Below are positions 16,574 through 25,434 of a stretch of 34,268 bases of DNA, in pieces. Under the pieces are notes generated by a model. The model worked only from the letters and a program-made list of their open reading frames with translations, was not told the DNA's origin and ran no database searches. Within the stretch, counting starts at the first letter, position 1; each line of letters begins with the position of its first letter. The stretch is from Flavobacteriales bacterium (GTDB lineage: Bacteria; Bacteroidota; Bacteroidia; Flavobacteriales; UBA7312). A program made the translations under genes and the position numbers. Where the stretch lies: assembly GCA_002715345.1 (NCBI GenBank), contig PAYR01000036.1, positions 1 to 34,268 on the forward strand, in the 5' to 3' direction.

Positions 16574-17661
16574 AAATTCCATTCATAGATTTACAAGCGC
16601 AGTATCAAGCGTATAAGCTGGAAATTAATGAAGCTATTCAAAATGTGTTGAATTATTCTCAATATATTATGGGGCCTGAAGTAAAGAAATTAGAAGATGG
16701 ATTAGCTGCCTATACAGGATCAAAGCATGCTATTGCATGCAGTAGTGGGACGGATGCACTTCTAATAGTTCTAATGGCAATGGATATTCAGCCTGGAGAC
16801 GAAGTGATTACTACACCCTTCACTTTTATAGCCACTACAGAAGTAGTTAGTTTGCTTGGTGCTATTCCTGTTTTTGTTGATGTTGAGCCAGATACACTCA
16901 ATATTGATGCAAGTAAAATAGAAGAAAAAATTACAGCTAAAACTAAGGCTATTATCCCTGTTTCCTTATATGGTCAAGTGGCAGATATGGATGAAATCAA
17001 TGCAATAGCATCTAAGCATAATTTGATTGTAATTGAAGATGGAGCACAAAGTTTTGGAGCGACATATAAAGGTAAAAAGAGTTGTAATCTAAGCGACTTC
17101 GGCTGTACAAGTTTTTTTCCATCAAAACCTTTAGGTTGTTATGGAGATGGAGGTGCATTATTCACTAATGATGATGCCTTAGCTGAAAAATCACGAATGA
17201 TATTAGCGCATGGATCCAGAGTTCGTTATCAGCATGAATTAGTTGGTATTAACGGTCGTATAGATGCTATACAGGCAGCTATTTTAAATGTGAAGCTAAA
17301 GTACTTTGCTAATGAAGTAGCTGATAGAGAAAGTATAGGACAGCAATATATCGATATGCTAGAGTGTTCTGATTTAACAACTCCGTTTGTGAAGACAGAT
17401 AGAAACAGTGTGTTTGCTCAGTTTACTGTCCGTTCGTCCGATAGAAAGTCGATGATTGAACAATTAAATGCCTCTGGAATCCCTACAGCAATACATTATC
17501 CTCAACCATTACATTTGCAAAAATGTTATGAAAGTTTAGGTTATAAAGTGGGTGATTTCCCAATTGCGGAAAAAGCAGCAAAAGAAGTCTTTTCACTTCC
17601 TATGAGTCCATTTCTTACTAAAGAGCAACAGCAACAAGTGGTTGAATCAATTCTATCCTAA
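16570..17661 (+). CDS. wbpE: PLP-dependent sugar aminotransferase, WbpE type (DegT/DnrJ/EryC1)
   Basis: WbpE transfers an amino group from glutamate to C3 of UDP-3-keto-GlcNAcA. The 363-residue DegT-family protein has IPFIDLQAQYQAYK at the start, SSGTDALLIVLMAM, the PLP Asp in IEDGAQSFGA, and the Schiff-base Lys186 in FFPSKPLGCYGDGGA. YQHELVGINGRIDAIQAAIL and a C-terminal IHYPQPLH match WbpE-type enzymes. In P. gingivalis the equivalent is PorR, needed for A-LPS and for anchoring T9SS cargo (established knowledge, recalled). A 21-bp gap to the next gene is the largest in this operon. Confidence 0.93.
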   Translation: MKIPFIDLQAQYQAYKLEINEAIQNVLNYSQYIMGPEVKKLEDGLAAYTGSKHAIACSSGTDALLIVLMAMDIQPGDEVITTPFTFIATTEVVSLLGAIPVFVDVEPDTLNIDASKIEEKITAKTKAIIPVSLYGQVADMDEINAIASKHNLIVIEDGAQSFGATYKGKKSCNLSDFGCTSFFPSKPLGCYGDGGALFTNDDALAEKSRMILAHGSRVRYQHELVGINGRIDAIQAAILNVKLKYFANEVADRESIGQQYIDMLECSDLTTPFVKTDRNSVFAQFTVRSSDRKSMIEQLNASGIPTAIHYPQPLHLQKCYESLGYKVGDFPIAEKAAKEVFSLPMSPFLTKEQQQQVVESILS

Positions 17662-17682
17662 TAGCCAATATGCAGTGTTTGT

Positions 17683-18957
17683 ATGTCTTTTAAATTTCCT
17701 AAAATATTTAAAGACAGTGCATTCTTACGTAATGTAATGACTCTCATGACGGGGTCCTTTATTGCTCAAAGTATTCCAATAGCTATTACTCCTATCCTAA
17801 CGCGCTTATATACTCCAGAGGAGTTTGGTGTATTGGCATTGTTTGTAACGATTAGCACCATCCTTTCGGTGTTGGTTACCGCTCGTTATGAACAAGCTAT
17901 CTTACTTCCAGAAAAAGAAGTAGAGGCGATACATATTACTAAACTATGTCTTGCTATTGCAGTAATAATGTCTGTAGGGTTTCTAATTTTCATCATGCTC
18001 TTTCACGATTGGATAGTTAGCTTTTTTAATGAGCCAGCCTTGTCTTTTTGGCTCTATTTTATTCCTGTAGTCACTTTGTCAGTAGGAGTATTTAATGGAT
18101 TGAATTATTATTATGTGCGTCAGAAAAATTTTAAGTTTATAGCCTCCTCTGAGGTTTATAAGTCTAGTGCTTTAGGAACTTTACAGTTAGTGTTAGGTTT
18201 GTTGAAAGAGGGTGTGCTAGGATTACTGCTTGGAAAAATTGTTTCCATGCTTGTTGCTCCTATTTATTTATGTCGAAAGACTAAATTTTTTATAGGTTTT
18301 TTTTCAGTTCCAGACTTGAAAAAAGTTGCTAAACGCTACATTGGATTTCCAAAATACATCATGTGGGGAGGTTTTTTTAATACTCTAGCCAACTACGCTA
18401 CGCAATTACTAATCCCTGTCTTTTACTCCACTAATTTACTGGGTTTTTTCGCCTTGGTATATCGGGTGTTGGGCGCTCCATTTACGTTTATCAGTCATTC
18501 CGTGGGCCAAGTTTTTATTGAAGAAGCCGTAAGAGAAAAAAGAGCAAATGGACATGCTAAGGTAATTGTTAAGAAAGTGTTTTGGCAATTGACAGTTTTA
18601 TCTGCTGTAGGGTTTGGAGGATCCTATCTCTTTTTAGAAGAGTTATTTGCAGTTGTGTTTGGAGAAGAATGGAGAGTGGCAGGAATATATGCCCAATACC
18701 TGTTGCCCCTTTTTATGATTAAGTTCATTGTCTCTCCATTAACCAATATACATGCTGTTTTTGAAGCCTTAAAACTTTCTTTTATTTTACAATTGATTAT
18801 GTTGGCTTTATCGATTTCTTGTATACTATATGCTCATTTTTTAGCCATTGAATTTGACAAGTTTTTAATGCTGTTTAGCGGAGTGCTATCTTTGTTCTAT
18901 CTTGTGCGTCTATATATTATTTGGAAGATTGCTAACAACCATCTAGTTGAGAAATGA
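17683..18957 (+). CDS. Polysaccharide flippase, Wzx/PST family (first of two)
   Basis: A 424-residue integral membrane protein with about 12 predicted helices, of the oligosaccharide flippase (MATE/Wzx) superfamily. The N-terminal ALL..GSFIAQSIPIAITPILTRLYTPEEFGVLALF pattern is the usual Wzx start, with an Arg/Glu-bearing second helix (TARYEQAILLP) often seen in LPS-type members. It would move undecaprenyl-diphosphate-linked units across the inner membrane. It overlaps the second flippase gene by 4 bp. Confidence 0.88.
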   Translation: MSFKFPKIFKDSAFLRNVMTLMTGSFIAQSIPIAITPILTRLYTPEEFGVLALFVTISTILSVLVTARYEQAILLPEKEVEAIHITKLCLAIAVIMSVGFLIFIMLFHDWIVSFFNEPALSFWLYFIPVVTLSVGVFNGLNYYYVRQKNFKFIASSEVYKSSALGTLQLVLGLLKEGVLGLLLGKIVSMLVAPIYLCRKTKFFIGFFSVPDLKKVAKRYIGFPKYIMWGGFFNTLANYATQLLIPVFYSTNLLGFFALVYRVLGAPFTFISHSVGQVFIEEAVREKRANGHAKVIVKKVFWQLTVLSAVGFGGSYLFLEELFAVVFGEEWRVAGIYAQYLLPLFMIKFIVSPLTNIHAVFEALKLSFILQLIMLALSISCILYAHFLAIEFDKFLMLFSGVLSLFYLVRLYIIWKIANNHLVEK

Positions 18958-20279
18958 AAAAGTCAGTAGTTTATAATTCTATTCTTACTGTAATTCGGCA
19001 TTTGCTAGGATCACTAATAGGTGTTGTGGCAATAATCATTATAGCTCGTGTACTTGGGAAAGAAGGACAGGGTGAATATACATTAGCAATATTATTACCA
19101 ACTATTTTGTATACTATGTTGAATGGAGGAATCTCTACTGCAACGGTCTATTTTTTAGGGCAACGAAAATATAATCTAGAGGAGGTGTATTCTACTAATT
19201 TCATTTCTTCATTAGCACTTAGTTTAGTGTCTTTTATTGTTGGATTATTTATTGTGTTCTTTTATAAAGATTTCTTTTTTAAAGGAATACCTCAACAACT
19301 CTTACTCTATTCAATGTTGGTATTACCTTTATTGTACTTGCAAAAAAACCTTCAAACAATATTTCAAGCCAAAGAGGATTTTGAAAGGTTTAATTTTATA
19401 GTAATTCTTAATCAATTTGGTCTCCTTTTATTTTCTGTCTTGTTTGTTTGGGGCTTAGAATTAGGAGTGCTCGGTGCTGTTTTAAGCTTTGGGTTTTCTC
19501 AATTACTTATGCTTTTTGTCTCTGTACGCTTACTACGAAAAGAATATTCTTTATTTATTCCTAAATCATTTTCTTATGATTATTTAAAGGAAGGTTTTCT
19601 GTATGGTATAAAAGGACATGTGAGTAACGTATTGTCCTTTGTTAATTATAGAATTGATATGTTTTTGCTAGCATTTTTCCTAGATAATATTGCAGTAGGG
19701 GTATATTCAATTGCCGTTACACTGGTAGAGCGAGTTTGGCTTGTTTCTCATGCAGTATCTTCCGTTCTGTTTGCAAGAGTAGCGAATCTATCTTCAGATG
19801 AAGAACGAAATAAATTTACCTCCATTGCTTCAAGAAACACCTTATTTATAACAGCCTTGACAGGTTTAGTTCTGTTAATTTTAGGTAAATGGATAGTATT
19901 AATACTCTTTGGTTTAGAATATGAATCTAGTGTAAAGCCATTTTTATGGATGCTCCCTGGAGTTGTCCTTTTTTCATTGGGGCGTATCATTGCTAATGAT
20001 TTTTCAGGACGAGGAAGGCCAGAAATTAACACTTATGTTGCTCTTGCAGTAGCAGCAACTAATTTAGGATTAAACTTTATTCTTATTCCAATATTTGGAA
20101 TCATAGGTGCTGCCATGGCAACATCAGCTTCTTATATGCTAGATGCAGTTTTAAAAAGTGTAATATTTGCATTACAAAACAAAGTATCTTTCTTGGACTT
20201 AGTCCTAATCAAGGGAAACGACCTATTGTTGTATAAAACAAAATGGTTAGAGTTAAAACAAAAGGCTTTTAAAAGATGA
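18954..20279 (+). CDS. Polysaccharide flippase, Wzx/PST family (second of two)
   Basis: A 441-residue membrane protein with about 12 helices and the flippase start NSILTVIRHLLGSLIGVVAIIIIARVLGKEGQGEYTLA. The middle GHVSNVLSFVNYRIDMFLLAFFLDNIAVGVYSIAV and the C-terminal FSGRGRPEINTYVALAVAATNLGLNFILIPIFGIIGAA are also characteristic. It is clearly different in sequence from the flippase just upstream, so it is not a recent duplication. Its ATG overlaps the upstream stop (ATGA), and its own stop overlaps the next start in the same way. The substrate is unknown. Confidence 0.88.
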   Translation: MKKSVVYNSILTVIRHLLGSLIGVVAIIIIARVLGKEGQGEYTLAILLPTILYTMLNGGISTATVYFLGQRKYNLEEVYSTNFISSLALSLVSFIVGLFIVFFYKDFFFKGIPQQLLLYSMLVLPLLYLQKNLQTIFQAKEDFERFNFIVILNQFGLLLFSVLFVWGLELGVLGAVLSFGFSQLLMLFVSVRLLRKEYSLFIPKSFSYDYLKEGFLYGIKGHVSNVLSFVNYRIDMFLLAFFLDNIAVGVYSIAVTLVERVWLVSHAVSSVLFARVANLSSDEERNKFTSIASRNTLFITALTGLVLLILGKWIVLILFGLEYESSVKPFLWMLPGVVLFSLGRIIANDFSGRGRPEINTYVALAVAATNLGLNFILIPIFGIIGAAMATSASYMLDAVLKSVIFALQNKVSFLDLVLIKGNDLLLYKTKWLELKQKAFKR

Positions 20280-21886
20280 ATTATTCTGTAGAAAATGGTT
20301 TTGACTTTTCAGGAATGGATTTGGTTTCGCTTGGAGCTACAAAAGCATATTTTTTAGGATTTCCTATAAAGTTAGGTTACGAGTTAGGGAATGATTCTGT
20401 TTTGGAAATTTTAAAAGAATATCAGGATGGAAACCTTGATTTTTCATCCATATATGGGCATTTTCATATTTGCATTATAAACACCGATAAAGAAGAGAAG
20501 TTAATTTTTTCTGACAATTCTGGTATTTGTAAAATTTATTATGATTCAAAAAAATCGTTAATATCATCTTCGTTATTGAGTTTGCTTCAGTCAAATAATG
20601 AGTATCAGCTTTGTCCAGAGGGAGTGGCTGAGTTTTTGAAGTTTGGTGCTGTTTACTTTGATAAGACTGTTATAGATGATGTTCAAGTCTTGCCTAGAAC
20701 TAAAGTTGTTCAAATATGTCAATCAAAAGTAGTTTTGCAAGACAAAAAATTACCTCCTATTACTGATTGCCCTGATTTTACCTTCCAAGATTTTTTTCAA
20801 CAGCTTTTGCCTTCGTTGGAGAAAAAGAAAATATCGTTAGATATTACAGGAGGTTCAGACTCAAGGATGCTTGTTGCTTTGTTTAAAAATGCAAATCAAC
20901 AATTTGAGTTATCAATCACAGGAGAGGAAACAAGTCAAGATGTTAAAATTGCTCGAGAGATAGCCGAAAAGATTAGGCATCCATTTTATTTAACAAAACA
21001 TAAAGGAAGTAATGTTGCTGATGCTGAACTGAAATATTTGTGTCGCTTGTCTGATGGAATGTTAGATTTAAGTGTTTATCATAGACTTAGTCAATATTAC
21101 CAAGAGAGAAAAAGAAGAAGTGTGGAGTTGCAGGTTTCCGGTGCTGGAGGGGAGTTGTACAAAGATTTTTGGTGGCTTCAAGATTTTCCTTTTTATAATA
21201 AAAAAACAGCTAATCTGTCAAGGCTGTATGATATGCGAATTGCTCCATTGTCATTAAATGAGCGTATATTTACTATGCAATATCGTGAAATGCTAAGAGG
21301 ATTAAAAGAACGAACAATTTCAAAATTCAGGGAAAAATTTGTTTCAGAAACTAATACACAGACATATGATCAAATATATTATGAATATAAAATGGTTGCT
21401 TCAGCAGGAACATTAATCAATATAGCGAATAAGAGTTTGTTGACTTACTCTCCTTTATTGGAATATGATTTGTTTAGGATAGGGTATAATATGCCTAGGT
21501 TTAGTCGATTTTTTAATCTGTTTCAAAGAAAAATTATTTCTAAAAATAGACCATTAATTGCTAGAATAAAAACGACCGATGGACATGGTTTGTCTGCAAA
21601 TGTCTTTTTAATATTTAAAGATGTAATTACCTATTTTATTGATAAATTTAAAAGGGTAATTAAGTTTATTTTAAAAAAAATTTTGAAAAAGACCTATTTT
21701 CAAGAATCTCCTGTAGATAAAGAGATTTATAATCAGATACGAAAATCGAAAACATTTACCACTTCAGTTGCTTCCTTAAAGTCTAGTGGTGTGCTTGATA
21801 AAGATTTAAAGGTAGGAGAGATTCCCGATATGCTCGTAGGGAAAATTTGTTCTTTGGGATATTTAACACATAATTATATTAAGTGA
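20276..21886 (+). CDS. Asparagine-synthase-like protein lacking the glutaminase Cys
   Basis: A 536-residue protein related to asparagine synthase B. The N-terminal 160 residues resemble a class II glutamine amidotransferase domain (SSSLLSLLQ, CPEGVAEFLKFGAVYFDKTVIDDVQVLP) but start MNYS, so the nucleophilic Cys2 is missing. The synthetase half keeps an ATP-pyrophosphatase loop LDITGGSDSR (188-197) and SGAGGELYKD (288-297), which corresponds to the SGEGGDE motif. Such proteins in O-antigen loci (for example WbpS) are thought to amidate uronic acids. Here the likely substrate class would be the diacetamido uronic acid made by the Wbp enzymes; this is inference. The C-terminal 130 residues are Lys-rich and not recognised. 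Confidence 0.82.
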   Translation: MNYSVENGFDFSGMDLVSLGATKAYFLGFPIKLGYELGNDSVLEILKEYQDGNLDFSSIYGHFHICIINTDKEEKLIFSDNSGICKIYYDSKKSLISSSLLSLLQSNNEYQLCPEGVAEFLKFGAVYFDKTVIDDVQVLPRTKVVQICQSKVVLQDKKLPPITDCPDFTFQDFFQQLLPSLEKKKISLDITGGSDSRMLVALFKNANQQFELSITGEETSQDVKIAREIAEKIRHPFYLTKHKGSNVADAELKYLCRLSDGMLDLSVYHRLSQYYQERKRRSVELQVSGAGGELYKDFWWLQDFPFYNKKTANLSRLYDMRIAPLSLNERIFTMQYREMLRGLKERTISKFREKFVSETNTQTYDQIYYEYKMVASAGTLINIANKSLLTYSPLLEYDLFRIGYNMPRFSRFFNLFQRKIISKNRPLIARIKTTDGHGLSANVFLIFKDVITYFIDKFKRVIKFILKKILKKTYFQESPVDKEIYNQIRKSKTFTTSVASLKSSGVLDKDLKVGEIPDMLVGKICSLGYLTHNYIK

Positions 21887-23010
21887 TGTTGGTATTTGTT
21901 CTACCTTCTTGGTATAAAACTACATATAACCCTCTGAATGCCGTTTTCTTCCAAGAGCAAGCTGTTGCACTAAAGAAGCAAGGGGTGTCTGTTGTAGTTA
22001 TTGCTCCAGCCTTAATTTCATTAAAAGAAATTATAAAAGCAAGAAAGTTGGATTTTGGATTGAGGAAAAATATACATAATGAAATTGAAGAATATGTTTA
22101 TCAAATTCCACGGATTCCTTTTTTTGATAGGATTAATTATTTAATGCGAACAATGATAGGAAAGAACTTGTTGAAAACAGCCATAAAAGAACAGGGTTTG
22201 CCAGATGTTTCACATGTTCATTCGTATAAAAATGGTGGGTTGGCAATTTGGTTGAAAAAAGTGTTCAAGGTTCCTTATATTATTACTGAACATAACTCAG
22301 AATTTTTAAGGAATAAAATATCCATCTTTCACAAACAAAAGGCAAAAGAATCTTTTTGTAATAGTGCTGCTAATATTGCTGTTAGTTCAGTACTTGCAAC
22401 TAATTTAAAGAGAAGATTTTTTAGAGATTTTTTGGTCATCCCAAATATTGTAGATGTAGCCTTCTTTCATCCTAAGAAGAGTGAAAAATCCATTTATACT
22501 TTTATAAATGTGGCGCATCTCAATAAAAATAAAAACCAAGCAATGCTAATCAGAGCGTTTGAGAAGCACCACCAAGCATTTCCTAACACACGATTACTTA
22601 TTCTAGGTGGAGGAGAGGAAGAAGCAAACTTACAGGCATTAGTGAGCCGTTTGGGTTTAGCTGAGAGTGTGCGTTTGTTTGGTTATGCTACCCGGGAAGA
22701 GGTGAGGGCTGCCATGCAAAGTAGCGATTGCTTCGTACTTCCGAGTATAGTAGAAACATTTGGGGTAGTATTGATTGAAGCAATGGCGTGTGGCTTGCCT
22801 GTTTTGGCATCTAAGTGTGGAGGACCAGAGTCTATTGTGACAGCGCAGACTGGACTATTATTTGAAAATAATGAAACAGCAATGTTAGAGGCAATGGGAG
22901 CGGTTCTAAAACAAAACTATTCCTCATCAAAAATTAGAAAACATGTTGAGGATACCTATTCAGAAGCAGCTGTTGCGAAGCAAATCATTAATGTATTAAA
23001 GAGTGCCTAA
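21886..23010 (+). CDS. Glycosyltransferase family 4
   Basis: A 374-residue retaining GT-B glycosyltransferase. The N-terminus (VFVLPSWYKTTYNPLNAVFFQEQAVALKKQG) is typical of polysaccharide-locus GT4. The C-terminal domain has FINVAHLNKNKNQAMLIRAF, LLILGGGEEE, and the E-x7-E motif in ETFGVVLIEAMACGLPVLASKCGG. It adds one sugar of the repeat unit at the cytoplasmic face; donor and acceptor cannot be read from sequence. The ATG at 21886 shares its A with the upstream TGA; a GTG three bases earlier is possible but less likely. Confidence 0.92.
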   Translation: MLVFVLPSWYKTTYNPLNAVFFQEQAVALKKQGVSVVVIAPALISLKEIIKARKLDFGLRKNIHNEIEEYVYQIPRIPFFDRINYLMRTMIGKNLLKTAIKEQGLPDVSHVHSYKNGGLAIWLKKVFKVPYIITEHNSEFLRNKISIFHKQKAKESFCNSAANIAVSSVLATNLKRRFFRDFLVIPNIVDVAFFHPKKSEKSIYTFINVAHLNKNKNQAMLIRAFEKHHQAFPNTRLLILGGGEEEANLQALVSRLGLAESVRLFGYATREEVRAAMQSSDCFVLPSIVETFGVVLIEAMACGLPVLASKCGGPESIVTAQTGLLFENNETAMLEAMGAVLKQNYSSSKIRKHVEDTYSEAAVAKQIINVLKSA

Positions 23011-24208
23011 AGAAAGATTTGTTGAAAAGTTGGTTTTGTTAATCGTTGTTTCATCGGTATTTTTTCCAGGTGTAATGATCAATGATTTTTCTATTAGGAT
23101 TGATGATTTCTTAGTGTTCGTTTCTTTTCCAATTCTCTTTTTTTTGAAAAAAAGTGTTTCCAATAGTAAGGTGAGTATTCGGTTTTTATTGGTAATAGTA
23201 TCATTGATATTTTCTACTTTCTTTGGCTATATGATGTTAGGTGTTCCAGTCTCAATTAGGGATTTCAATGAATTGATTCGTTTATCGAAACCCTTATTAT
23301 TACTCATTATAATTCATTATTGTGACAAGGATTTTTTGAAGGTTCACTTGATAAAGTTTTTCCAATTTGGAACAATTGTAATTTTTGCCTTTGCTTTTTT
23401 GGAGTTTTTTAATGTTTTAGGATTTCGAAAGGTACTGTCCTTACTTTACTCAAATGAGAGATATTTATTTGATGGAAATTATAGGATACTACTAACTTCC
23501 GCAAATCCAAATGTTGCTGCGGCTATAGTGCTTTACTTCATACTTTATCAATTGACTTCATTTATTCTAAATAGGAATAAGATGATTCCCTTTTTTTTGA
23601 TGATGCTTCTTTTGTTGGTGTTGCTGATGACCTCTTCGAGGACAATACTCTTGGCTTTTGTGCTTGTGTTTGGTTTAGGTATGTTGGGATTGCTTAAAAC
23701 ACAAAAATTACTATCAATTGTTGTATTTGTATTAGTTGGTGGCTTTACGGTAGGTTTGGTACAATATTTTAGTTATTTATCCATTGGTTTTGAGACATTT
23801 GCTTCTGGAAACAATGGCTCGATGTTGATAAGGTATCAAAACTGGGAAGAAGCGATTCTCTTATTTAAAGAGTCTCCTGTTTTTGGTTGGGGCCCAGCAA
23901 AAGCGATGCATGAAACTGTGGTGGATGGTGAACACTTCCTTTTGTTAAGGCGGTTTGGAATCATTGGATATTCACTCATCATTTTATTGTTGTCTAGTGG
24001 AATCTCTTTGTTTTTTAAGAGTAAGAAAGTTCTTCTTGATACACTAGATCAGAAGATCGTGTATATCTCATTTTATTCTATTTTCGGTATTTTGGTACTC
24101 ATGGTAACCAATAATTTCTTTTCTAGTTATCAATTAATGTTATTGTATGTGCTGATTTTATCCATAGCCGAACATAAAGTTAATTTAGCAAAGCGTAAAA
24201 GTGTATAA
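23003..24208 (+). CDS. O-antigen polymerase/ligase family membrane protein (Wzy/WaaL type, first of two)
   Basis: A 401-residue protein with about 10-11 membrane helices. Polar landmarks match the Wzy/WaaL superfamily: TSANPN at 165-170, SSRTILLA at 211-218, RYQNWEEAILLFKESPVFGWGPAKAMHE around 277-304, and a following HFLLLRRFGIIGY. The GWG...H loop is the large periplasmic loop of polymerases and ligases. It either polymerises repeat units or ligates the glycan to lipid A core. The start is a GTG at 23003, overlapping the upstream gene by 8 bp; no ATG occurs nearby in frame. Confidence 0.85.
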   Translation: MPKERFVEKLVLLIVVSSVFFPGVMINDFSIRIDDFLVFVSFPILFFLKKSVSNSKVSIRFLLVIVSLIFSTFFGYMMLGVPVSIRDFNELIRLSKPLLLLIIIHYCDKDFLKVHLIKFFQFGTIVIFAFAFLEFFNVLGFRKVLSLLYSNERYLFDGNYRILLTSANPNVAAAIVLYFILYQLTSFILNRNKMIPFFLMMLLLLVLLMTSSRTILLAFVLVFGLGMLGLLKTQKLLSIVVFVLVGGFTVGLVQYFSYLSIGFETFASGNNGSMLIRYQNWEEAILLFKESPVFGWGPAKAMHETVVDGEHFLLLRRFGIIGYSLIILLLSSGISLFFKSKKVLLDTLDQKIVYISFYSIFGILVLMVTNNFFSSYQLMLLYVLILSIAEHKVNLAKRKSV

Positions 24209-25424
24209 ATTCTTTTTCCTCATACTATTAACGGCAATATTTCTCCTAAATTCTTTTGGTTTTGGACCTAATATTTATCCCTTACGGCTTGTCCTACCTT
24301 TCTCTGCATTAGTGGTAGGTTTGTTGTTTTTTCAAAAAGTCATAATAGAGCAAAAAAAAGTGACGCTCTCGCCATTACTTTTAGTTACAGGATTGTTCTT
24401 TGCTTACATGTTTTTGCATACTTTTTTGGTAACTGGCTATAGAGCCTTTTTTCTTGATGTCAATTACGCAACAGCAGATGTTTTAAATTATGCATTGTTA
24501 GCTGTTTTGGTGATGACCATATTTTTCTACGCCCTGCTTGATAGGGCTAAGATGTTGCGCTTCTCATATGGGGTGGTTCGTTTTTTTTATGTATCCTATG
24601 CTCTTTTTGCTGTTTATGAAATAGCTACAGGGAATCATTTACCGAGCTCCAATCTGTATGATGCTCCTAGTTGGATGCGATATGTGCCAACAGCTGTATA
24701 TTTTAATTCCAATGATTTTGCAGCCATTTTCACATTGATGTTCCTTTTTCTTTTTACAGACTTCCAGTCTTCAAGAAAATTATATGCTAGATTAGGGATG
24801 GCTGCTTGTATCATTTTACATATTTTTATACTTTACAAATCACAAAGTAGATTAAGTTTTTTGCTGTTTGGAGGTTTTCTATTGTATCAATACCCAAAAA
24901 GACTTTCAGCATTACTATTCTTAAGTTTTCTACTATTCTTCTTTATTGGATGGTTTGGCGAGACTTCATGGTATATGCAGACACTGGATAGCCTCGCAAA
25001 ATTAAAACAAGACTTGAGCTTTGAGGAACGCAATTCAACAGTTGTTAGGCTATATTTGTATAAACACGCTTTGCTGTCGGTTGTTCCAAGTAGTGGGATG
25101 GGTTTTGGTATTAATGCTTCAGCAAATTATTACCAGTCCATTATGGACCCCAACCTTTTTCATATTACCAATCCACATTCATATATTTTTGAGTTGTTGA
25201 TTAATAGTGGAGTAGTAGTAACCCTCTTTTATCTCTTTTTAAACGGGTATTTAATGGTTAAAAATTGGATGCTACACAACTACAATCTAGTCATACAGTT
25301 AATAATTTATAATTTACTACTGTTTTCTTCCAGCTCTTCCTTATTTTTATGGCCAATTTATCTGTTCTTCTTAATTTACATCGTTGCAACAGTAGAGCAT
25401 GAGGAGAAGGAAATTAAAAATTAA
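24201..25424 (+). CDS. O-antigen polymerase/ligase family membrane protein (Wzy/WaaL type, second of two)
   Basis: A 407-residue protein with about 10-11 helices and the same superfamily landmarks: FNSNDFAAIF at 168-177, SQSRLSFLLF at 214-223, ERNSTVVRLYLYKHAL around 276-291, GMGFGINA at 299-306 and NPHSYIFELLINSGVV at 324-339. Sequence differs clearly from the preceding protein, so one may be the polymerase and the other the ligase or a second polymerase. It starts with GTG at 24201, again with an 8-bp overlap, mirroring the junction upstream. Confidence 0.85.
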   Translation: MYKFFFLILLTAIFLLNSFGFGPNIYPLRLVLPFSALVVGLLFFQKVIIEQKKVTLSPLLLVTGLFFAYMFLHTFLVTGYRAFFLDVNYATADVLNYALLAVLVMTIFFYALLDRAKMLRFSYGVVRFFYVSYALFAVYEIATGNHLPSSNLYDAPSWMRYVPTAVYFNSNDFAAIFTLMFLFLFTDFQSSRKLYARLGMAACIILHIFILYKSQSRLSFLLFGGFLLYQYPKRLSALLFLSFLLFFFIGWFGETSWYMQTLDSLAKLKQDLSFEERNSTVVRLYLYKHALLSVVPSSGMGFGINASANYYQSIMDPNLFHITNPHSYIFELLINSGVVVTLFYLFLNGYLMVKNWMLHNYNLVIQLIIYNLLLFSSSSSLFLWPIYLFFLIYIVATVEHEEKEIKN

Positions 25425-25434
25425 ATAAAAGCAT

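Noticed and set aside
21072-21257. Plus-strand open frame inside the asparagine-synthase-like gene
   Set aside because: Out-of-frame shadow of a gene whose reading frame has clear motifs on both sides of it.
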